Assembly (NCBI RefSeq): GCF_938030785.1
Contig: NZ_CALHIK010000077.1
Location: 1-19,039, forward strand
DNA from: an uncultured Campylobacter sp.
Lineage (GTDB): Bacteria; Campylobacterota; Campylobacteria; Campylobacterales; Campylobacteraceae
Direction of reading: 5' to 3'
DNA: 19,039 bases
Under the pieces are notes generated by a model, which had not been told where the DNA came from, searched no databases, and was given only the letters and a program-made list of their open reading frames with translations. Every line of letters begins with the position of its first letter. The stretch's first letter is position 1. Shown piece after piece: positions 13,630-19,039 of this stretch. Made by a program: the position numbers and the translations under genes.

Positions 13630-14055
13630 GTGAAGTTAAAATTTTTCTCTGCCTTGATTTTAGTCGTGTTGCTTTACGGCTGCTCGACGCTCTCGCAGGA
13701 CGGCAAGGAGGCTTTGTTTGCAACAGGTGCGAAAAGATGCGACATCGCAAGCTCGCCAAATAAGGAGCAGCCAAACCGCTGCGCGAAGCGGCAAAAAATC
13801 GACGCCGAAGTCGCGCGAAAGGCGCAAGAGCAAGCGGCATCGCAAGACGCGTTTAATTCATTCAGAGCGAATAGCGCGCAAGCTCAACAAAGAGCGCAGC
13901 AGCAGTATATCGCCACGCAGCAAAGCCTGATGCAACAGCAATCGCAGCAGCAACTGGAGCAGATGCAGCAGCGACAGAATATGAGAAATTTACAAAACGA
14001 ACAAAACTGGAATAGGCTGAGTAATCTTGAAAATATAAGTAGCGGCGGAATTTAG
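13630..14055 (+). CDS. Small glutamine-rich lipoprotein of unknown function
   Basis: A 141-residue secreted protein. A lipoprotein signal peptide (MKLKFFSALILVVLLYGC) ends in the lipobox LYGC, with Cys18 as the lipid-modified residue. After a short region with CDIASSPNKEQPNRC, whose two Cys could form a disulfide, residues of about 58-132 are rich in Gln, Ala and charged side chains and look like a coiled-coil or extended helix (QQRAQQQYIATQQSLMQQQ). Translation starts at GTG with AAGAGGT five bases before. It may be read from the bioB transcript (39-base gap), but a functional tie is not evident. I do not recognise a family. Envelope structure or tethering is one possibility, no more. Confidence 0.75.
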   Translation: MKLKFFSALILVVLLYGCSTLSQDGKEALFATGAKRCDIASSPNKEQPNRCAKRQKIDAEVARKAQEQAASQDAFNSFRANSAQAQQRAQQQYIATQQSLMQQQSQQQLEQMQQRQNMRNLQNEQNWNRLSNLENISSGGI

Positions 14056-14314
14056 CCGCAAGCGCTAACTAAATTTATAAAGCGCGCAGGATTTAGATAC
14101 GAGAATTTATAGACGCCGCGAAATTTTGAGACTTAATTTAGCCAAAATTTAAAGGAATTTAGGGCCAAATTTCGCCAAGAAATCTATGCAGCGAAATTTA
14201 ATTTATCTGCTTTATCTACGCCGCGCTGGATCACAAAACGGGCACAGCGATGAAATTTTAATCAAAAACGAAACCCGACCGTATCGATCTGCATTCGCCG
14301 CCGAATTTTAAAAT

Positions 14315-14905
14315 TTATTTCACCGGCACTTCGAACCCCACCTCTATCTGCGGCCACGTCTTTTTGCCGTGAAGCCCCTGGATTACCTTATCTGCGGCGA
14401 ATTTATCGAAGGCTTCTTTGGCGTCAAAGTCGCTTTGCAGATCGATCTGCCCCATCGCAACGAGCTTGTCGCCTTTGATCTCGTATTTGAGCGCGACCTC
14501 TTTTGAGGCGCCGTTGAAGTTTATCGATGCGTTCGCAGTGCCGCTCGTATCATCGCCCGTGACGGACACGATCTTACCGCTGACCTTCTGCGTCGTAAGC
14601 AGCGCGAAAAATTTACTCTTTACGTTGTTGTCGCGCACGACGTTTTTGCCCGTATCGATAGAGCTCAGATCAAACTCCACGCTCGCATCCTGCAGGATTT
14701 CCGCCACGCTGCCGCTAGTCTTTGCAAAGCTAAATTTCGCGTCTTTAAACGTAGCCGGCGCGCCGCTTTCCGGCACCCTGATCTTACTAGCCATCTTATA
14801 AGAGATAAAATCGATTCTGGCGGCATCTGCGTCGATTTGCAAGGCACTGCACGGAGCCCACATAAATAGCGCAACGGCGCAAAGAGATAAAGATAACTTT
14901 TTCAT
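14315..14905 (-). CDS. YceI-family periplasmic protein
   Basis: A 196-residue protein with a Sec signal peptide (MKKLSLSLCAVALFMWAPCSA, 1-21) and a lipocalin-like YceI domain: QIDADAARIDFISYKMAS at the N-terminus, FKDAKFSFAK, STIDTGKN-like DLSSIDTGKNVVRDNNVKSKFF, ASINFNGASKEVALKYEI, and the C-terminal PQIEVGFEV. YceI proteins bind isoprenoid-like or amphiphilic ligands in a barrel and are often induced by base or stress; the ligand here is unknown. The ATG has AAAGGA upstream, and a GATAAT box lies about 30 bases away. The gene is convergent with the lipoprotein gene across about 260 bases packed with AAATTT hexamers. Confidence 0.88.
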   Translation of the reverse strand: MKKLSLSLCAVALFMWAPCSALQIDADAARIDFISYKMASKIRVPESGAPATFKDAKFSFAKTSGSVAEILQDASVEFDLSSIDTGKNVVRDNNVKSKFFALLTTQKVSGKIVSVTGDDTSGTANASINFNGASKEVALKYEIKGDKLVAMGQIDLQSDFDAKEAFDKFAADKVIQGLHGKKTWPQIEVGFEVPVK

Positions 14906-15063
14906 TGCGATCCTTTACGATGGAATGAACCAAATTATCAAACATTCCGCCTTAAAATTCTATTAAATAAGATATTGGCTAAAAAATACTTTTAAATTTA
15001 GAAAAACGGATGATTCTTAAAGGCGATATGCGATTGAAATACGATGATTGTGGAGTTTGAAAA

Positions 15064-15138
15064 TGGTGACCCACAGGAGATTCGAACTCCTGTTACCGGC
15101 GTGAGAGGCCAGCGTCCTAACCACTAGACGAGTGGGCC
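15064..15138 (-). tRNA. tRNA-Glu (anticodon CTC), CCA encoded
   Basis: On the minus strand the cloverleaf is complete. The acceptor GGCCCAC pairs with GTGGGTC (one G-U pair). The D-arm is GTCTAGTGGTTAGGAC. The anticodon stem CTGGC/GCCGG encloses loop CTCTCAC, so the anticodon is CTC. The T-arm is AGGAG-TTCGAAT-CTCCT. Discriminator A and CCA are encoded. It reads GAG. Sequence around the arms closely resembles bacterial tRNA-Glu. Confidence 0.95.
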
Positions 15139-15462
15139 GCGAAAATTGAAAACAGGATAATAGCGAAGTGTATATAAATTTTGGATTAAACCAAGCGCCT
15201 TTTGACGAAAATAATAAAATTTGAGCACACCAATAGCCTATTGTTTGTTTTTTAAGCCACGCGAAAGACCAAAAACGACCGAGCAAACCGACTGCACCTA
15301 AATTATTTTCAGAAATTTCATGCCGGCCTATCTCCCAAAACAGCGCTTGTGTAAATACAAAAATAAAACTTCTCTCTCGCACTTTGGGATACACGAAAAA
15401 ACCTAAATTTTAATGCTAAAATTCCATAAATCTTTCATTCATTTCACATTAAAGGAGAGAAA
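15139..15462. other. Intergenic region between tRNA-Glu and the TorA-type gene
   Basis: About 320 bases. A minus-strand open frame covers part of it but continues straight through the tRNA gene, so it is unlikely to be real. The only signals I see are the promoter at 15414-15422 and the AAAGGAG ribosome binding site of the molybdoenzyme gene. Confidence 0.5.
15414..15422 (+). promoter_or_regulatory. Extended -10 promoter of the TorA-type operon
   Basis: TGCTAAAAT is an extended -10 ending 40 bases before the ATG; the predicted start near 15429 gives a leader of about 33 bases containing AAAGGAG. Confidence 0.5.
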
Positions 15463-17970
15463 ATGAAAAGACGCGAATTTTTAAAAGGTGTTGCCGCGAG
15501 TGCGGCAGGTGCGGCGAGTGCGAACGCCACTAGCATTATCAGCGACGATCTGATGAATAGCGAGGATGCGCCGATCACCGCCTCGCATTTCGGCGCGGTT
15601 AGGGCTCTTAGGCGAAACGGCAAATTTGAAGGCGTTTTAAGCGCGAGTGAACTCGATTTTTTCCCGATCAGCCTTACTCAGGGGCTTGCGGCGCGCACAT
15701 ACGACGCTACGCGCATCGCGCGACCATGCGTGCGAAAAGGCTATCTAGAAAAAGGCTGGCAGAGCGACAAAAGCATGCGCGGCAAGGACGAGTGGATCGA
15801 GATCGGTTGGGATGAAGCGTATAAACTCGTAGCGGACGAGCTAAAGCGCGTACTTAAAGACTACGGCGCAAGCTCGATTTACGGCGGCAGCTACGGCTGG
15901 TACAGCGTCGGCAGCGTAAATAACCCGCAAACCCTGCTCGGTCGCATGCTAAATATCATCGGCGGCTACACTACGAGAAAACTTAACTACTCGTGCCACT
16001 GTATAAGCGCGATAACTCCGCACATCAGCGGAACGGACGAGGCCAACGCCTTGCAAACCGCGTGGCCTACGATCCTAAAAAATAGCGAAGCGGTGCTCAT
16101 CTGGGGTGCCGATCCGATCAATACCAATCAGATCGCATGGGCCGTGCCCGATCATGAGAGCTATTTATATTTCGCAAAGCTAAAAGAGCAGATGCAAAAG
16201 CGCGGCGTAAAGGTGATCACGATCGATCCGGTCTATAATAACACCGCTAAATTTTTAGGCTCTGAGCACATTTCGATCAACCCTACCACCGACGTTGCGA
16301 TGATGATGGCAATATGTTATGAGATGATGGCGCAAGGGCTTGCGGATGAGAAATTTCTTAAAAAATACACTCACGGCGCCGAGGAATTTAAAGCCTATCT
16401 TAGAGGCGAAAGCGAAGATGGGCTCAAAAAAGACGCGGCGTGGGCGTCTAAAATTTGCGGCGTGAGCGAGGATGAGATCAAAGGCTTGGCTAAAATTTTA
16501 GGCAGCAAGCGCACTATGATAATGTGCGGCTGGGGTCCGCAGCGCGCTCATCACGGCGAGCAGTTTCACTGGATGGCGACGGTGCTTGCCGCTTTCGTGG
16601 GCCAAATCGGGCTTGCTGGCGGTGGATACGGCTTTGGCTATCATTACAGCGACGGCGGCTGCCCTAGCCCCGCAGCTCCGGTAGGAAGTGCGCTAAGCCT
16701 CTCAAGCGGCGCGGCGACTACTTCCTCGGCTTTCCCGGGCTTAGGCAGCATGAGTATCGTGCCTGCCAGCGAGGGCGAGTGGAAAAACCGCGACAACATC
16801 GCAATCCCCGTCTCGCGCATCGTCGATTGCATCAACAATCCCGGCAAGGAGATAGATTTTAACTGCAAAAAGATAACCTACCCTAACATCAAGCTTGCTT
16901 ACTGGGCGGGCGGCAACCCGTATCTGCACCACCCTGATACGAATTTGCTCGCGCGCACGTTTGAAAAGCTCGACACCTTCATAGTCCAAGAGTGCTTCTG
17001 GACGGCGAGTGCGCGCATGGCGGACATCGTTCTGCCCGCTACTACCGAGCAGGAGCGCGACGACATAACCAAGTCGCATACGAATAAATTTATAATCGCT
17101 ATGCATAAGATTGCCGAGCCTTACGAGCAGGCGCAAAACGACTATAAAATTTACTGCGAAATTCTAAAGCAGTTCGGCGAGAAGGAGTATATGGCGTTTA
17201 GCGAGGGCAAGAGCGAGATGGAGTGGATCAGGCAGTTTTACGACGCTTCGAAGAAAAAAGCGGACGCATCGAAGATAAAGATGCCAGAATTTGAGGAGTT
17301 TTGGAAAAAGGGCTTCGTGAAATTTGAAATTCCAAAGCACGCCTACGAATACGTAGCGATGGAGGAATTTAGAAAAAATCCTATCATAAATCGCCTCGGA
17401 ACGCCGTCTGGAAGGATCGAGGTCGTCTCGAAAAAGATCGCTAAAGCGGCGCTGGACGACTGCCCTGCGCATCCCACATGGATGGAGCCGATGGAGTGGC
17501 TGGGGAACGCGCAAAAGACGCAAAAGTATCCGCTAAATTTAATAACCCCGCATCCGAAATACCGCCTGCACGGGCAGCTAAACAACACTTGGCTACGAAG
17601 CTTAGAAGAAATTGACGGTCGCGAGCCCGTGTGGATGCACCCAAAAGATGCCGAAGCAAGAGGACTTAAAAACGGCGACGTAGTTAGGGTTTTCAACGAT
17701 CGCGGCGCCGCGCTTGCAGGGCTCATCGTCACCGAAAACGTAAAGCAAAGCGTCGTGCGGATGCAAGAAGGCGGCTGGTGGGATCCGCTCTTTAGCGATA
17801 GCGGCGATATGTGCGTACACGGCAACGCAAACGTGCTGGTGCCCAACGAGCCCAGCTCGAAGCTTGCGTGCGGCAACCAAGCCACCGCGCTGGTGCAGAT
17901 CGAGAAATTTGAAGGCGAGCTTCCGCCGCTTGCAGTATTTTCACAGCCGAAATTCGGCAAAAGGAGCTAG
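15463..17970 (+). CDS. Periplasmic molybdopterin S/N-oxide reductase (TorA/DorA/BisC family)
   Basis: An 835-residue bis-MGD oxidoreductase of normal family length. The Tat signal MKRREFLKG directs export of the folded enzyme. There is no N-terminal [4Fe-4S] Cys cluster, as in TorA and DMSO reductase DorA. The active-site GGSYGW (141-146) keeps Tyr and Trp known in DorA, and Ser177 in LNYSCHC aligns with the Ser that ligates Mo (usually YSTGA). The residues after it, CHC instead of TGA, are unusual. GWGPQRAHHGEQFHWM, GQIGLAGGGYGFGYHY and the C-terminal dinucleotide-binding part (PHPKYRLHGQLNNTW) are typical. It should reduce TMAO, DMSO or related sulfoxides. The partner cytochrome follows after two bases. 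In C. jejuni a similar pair is Cj0264c-Cj0265c. Exact substrate is not determinable. Confidence 0.9.
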   Translation: MKRREFLKGVAASAAGAASANATSIISDDLMNSEDAPITASHFGAVRALRRNGKFEGVLSASELDFFPISLTQGLAARTYDATRIARPCVRKGYLEKGWQSDKSMRGKDEWIEIGWDEAYKLVADELKRVLKDYGASSIYGGSYGWYSVGSVNNPQTLLGRMLNIIGGYTTRKLNYSCHCISAITPHISGTDEANALQTAWPTILKNSEAVLIWGADPINTNQIAWAVPDHESYLYFAKLKEQMQKRGVKVITIDPVYNNTAKFLGSEHISINPTTDVAMMMAICYEMMAQGLADEKFLKKYTHGAEEFKAYLRGESEDGLKKDAAWASKICGVSEDEIKGLAKILGSKRTMIMCGWGPQRAHHGEQFHWMATVLAAFVGQIGLAGGGYGFGYHYSDGGCPSPAAPVGSALSLSSGAATTSSAFPGLGSMSIVPASEGEWKNRDNIAIPVSRIVDCINNPGKEIDFNCKKITYPNIKLAYWAGGNPYLHHPDTNLLARTFEKLDTFIVQECFWTASARMADIVLPATTEQERDDITKSHTNKFIIAMHKIAEPYEQAQNDYKIYCEILKQFGEKEYMAFSEGKSEMEWIRQFYDASKKKADASKIKMPEFEEFWKKGFVKFEIPKHAYEYVAMEEFRKNPIINRLGTPSGRIEVVSKKIAKAALDDCPAHPTWMEPMEWLGNAQKTQKYPLNLITPHPKYRLHGQLNNTWLRSLEEIDGREPVWMHPKDAEARGLKNGDVVRVFNDRGAALAGLIVTENVKQSVVRMQEGGWWDPLFSDSGDMCVHGNANVLVPNEPSSKLACGNQATALVQIEKFEGELPPLAVFSQPKFGKRS

Positions 17971-17972
17971 CG

Positions 17973-18674
17973 ATGAGACAAAATTTTAAAATTTACGCGA
18001 GCGAACGGGGTCAAATTTCATCGCCGGGCGCGAGTGAAATTTCATCATTTAGCGCGGAGAAAATTTCATGCGAAACGGATAAAATTTGCGCGTCCAAGCG
18101 AGGTAAAATTTTATCCAAAGCGCTAGCGGCGTTTTTACTCGCGGCAGCTTGCCATTTGGGCGCGACGGATCTTTTCGTCGCGGCTCAAACCCCGCTTCTA
18201 AACAAAGCGGGCGGCAAGGAGATCGCCAGGCTGCACGTAGGCGCGAAGCTAGAGGTGCTAAAGGACGGCAAGGACTACGTGCAGGTGCGATACGCGGGCT
18301 TCGTACCCGAGGGAAGCAACGTAAGCTACGCAAGGCTTGGGATTTTGGAGCAGGATTTGCAAGCGCAAAACGCAAAGAGCCTAAAGACGCTAAAGACCGT
18401 GAAGGACGACTACGATAACGAATGGGCAAACGTCACTATCGACGGCTACGTCGCAAAGCTCGCAGTGACGGACGACGCGGCTAAAATTTACGACGCGGGC
18501 GAAAATCTATTCAAAGAGCGCTGCGGTAGCTGTCACGCGCTGCACGGATACGACGAGTTTAACGTCAATGTTTGGCCTAGCGTGGTCGAGACGATGATAC
18601 AAAACTCGGGGTTGCAGCCCGACGAATACGAGACGCTCGTGCGATTTTTGCAAAGCAAAGCGCCGATCGAGTAG
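17973..18674 (+). CDS. Monohaem cytochrome c partner of the TorA-type reductase, with repeat-bearing N-terminal extension
   Basis: A 233-residue protein. Hydrophobic signal segment 48-63 (LSKALAAFLLAAACHLGA) is followed by a region of about 68-165 resembling an SH3-like/TorC-linked domain, then one haem site CGSCH at 184-188 and the tail VVETMIQNSGLQPDEYETLVRFLQS, typical of the small cytochromes paired with epsilonproteobacterial TorA. It should carry electrons to the molybdoenzyme encoded two bases upstream, whose last codons contain its AGGAG site. Odd: 47 residues precede the signal peptide, built of near-octapeptide units with Ile at 7, 15, 23, 31, 38 and 46. No in-frame ATG, GTG or TTG lies between this region and the hydrophobic core, so the extension is probably translated. 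Confidence 0.85.
   Translation: MRQNFKIYASERGQISSPGASEISSFSAEKISCETDKICASKRGKILSKALAAFLLAAACHLGATDLFVAAQTPLLNKAGGKEIARLHVGAKLEVLKDGKDYVQVRYAGFVPEGSNVSYARLGILEQDLQAQNAKSLKTLKTVKDDYDNEWANVTIDGYVAKLAVTDDAAKIYDAGENLFKERCGSCHALHGYDEFNVNVWPSVVETMIQNSGLQPDEYETLVRFLQSKAPIE
17989..18111 (+). repeat. 24-base tandem repeat anchored by AAATTT
   Basis: AAATTT starts at 17989, 18013, 18037, 18061, 18082 and 18106, that is at intervals of 24, 24, 24, 21 and 24 bases. The 18 bases between hexamers have diverged. It is read in frame as units containing KI or QI/EI followed by S, C, Y or L. Confidence 0.75.
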
Positions 18675-19016
18675 AGCCGCGTACGGAATTTGCGCTGCGT
18701 TTGAATTTCAGACGCCGCGCGAATTCCATGTCGCCGCTTTTAAATTTAAAAAGTTAAATTAATTTTAAACAAAATTTGCATAAAATCTCCTTTCAAAACG
18801 TATTGCGAGAACGGCGGCGCCAAAGTAAATTTGCAGCGATGATATCAAATTAAAATTCGCGGCAACTGCGCTATGCTAAACATTTGCGGCGACGCCGAGT
18901 ATGAAGCATTTGCAGTGACGGCGCTATGCTAAACGGCTAAATTTAAAGCTCGCGGCGATAAATCGAAACAGCACTCGCATCGCAGCGAGCCGCACATTAA
19001 AATTTAAAGGTATAAA
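18675..19016. other. Intergenic region with a short degenerate repeat
   Basis: About 340 bases after the cytochrome stop. AT-rich runs with several AAATTT hexamers fill 18735-18780. No terminator hairpin with a T-run and no convincing gene were found. A degenerate repeat lies at 18868-18934. Confidence 0.5.
18868..18934. repeat. Short imperfect tandem repeat (period about 26 bases)
   Basis: GCGCTATGCTAAAC occurs perfectly at 18868-18881 and 18921-18934. Between them CATTTGCGGCGACG (18881-18894) recurs as CATTTGCAGTGACG (18907-18920), 26 bases apart. A related piece, ATTTGCAGCGATG, lies near 18829. Confidence 0.55.
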
Positions 19017-19039
19017 ATGAACGAAGATTTTCAAAGAGC
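19017..19039 (+). CDS. Start of an unidentified gene, cut by the window edge
   Basis: ATG at 19017 preceded by AAAGGTATAAA (ribosome binding site AAAGG at good spacing) opens a frame reading MNEDFQR before the window ends. Seven residues are not enough to name it. Confidence 0.5.

Noticed and set aside
15017..15394. A 125-codon minus-strand open frame
   Set aside because: It runs straight through the tRNA-Glu gene and its tail is simply translated tRNA; no family resemblance elsewhere.
17989..18111. CRISPR array reading of the evenly spaced hexamers
   Set aside because: The conserved part is only six bases and the spacing is 24 or 21, in frame with a coding sequence; no cas genes are present.
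18873..18932. A 19-codon ORF (MLNICGDAEYEAFAVTALC)
   Set aside because: It coincides with the degenerate repeats and has no ribosome binding site.

Overview
The window looks like chromosome from a Campylobacter of the higher-GC oral group; a C. gracilis-like species is my best guess, not a proven identity. Reasons are the epsilonproteobacterial gene types (c553-type cytochrome, ArsSR-like two-component pair, OprD/MOMP-like porin, TorA with a small monohaem partner), very frequent AAATTT hexamers, and AAGGAG-type ribosome binding sites with conserved -10 boxes and weak -35 boxes.

Layout. 1-3224 (mostly minus strand): the start of pgeF, ribE (riboflavin synthase, with an unusual repeat-bearing insertion), a small cytochrome c and a SyrD/PvdE/YojI-type cyclic-peptide exporter. 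3225-3929 holds no convincing gene. 3930-9948 is a self-contained block: a histidine kinase and response regulator on the minus strand, then, divergently, an outer-membrane porin, a Tat-exported flavoprotein with a lipobox, and a membrane-anchored five-haem NapC/NrfH-type cytochrome, closed by a strong hairpin. By eye this block is more AT-rich, and uses AGA/AGG for Arg and CTA/TTA for Leu more than its neighbours. 9970-10323 is an AT-rich orphan ORF. 10469-15138 returns to GC-rich housekeeping genes: mnmG, bioB, a Gln-rich lipoprotein, a YceI-family protein and tRNA-Glu(CTC). 15463-18674 encodes a TorA/BisC-type molybdoenzyme and its cytochrome c partner. A new gene begins at 19017.

How it works together. 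The window carries two anaerobic respiratory branches. In the 3930-9948 block the kinase probably senses a compound that can act as electron acceptor, and the regulator switches on the porin-flavoprotein-cytochrome operon. The porin would admit the compound, the five-haem cytochrome would take electrons from the quinol pool, and the flavoprotein would reduce the compound in the periplasm. The substrate cannot be read from the sequence. This is the best candidate for a previously undescribed system here. The second branch (15463-18674) probably reduces an S- or N-oxide such as TMAO, DMSO or biotin/methionine sulfoxide.

A separate theme is the hexamer AAATTT. It matches the RAATTY motif whose methylation is needed for DNA uptake in C. 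jejuni. It is dense between genes and anchors in-frame short repeats inside two genes, ribE and the TorA-partner cytochrome. I saw no insertion sequence, CRISPR array, rRNA gene or origin.
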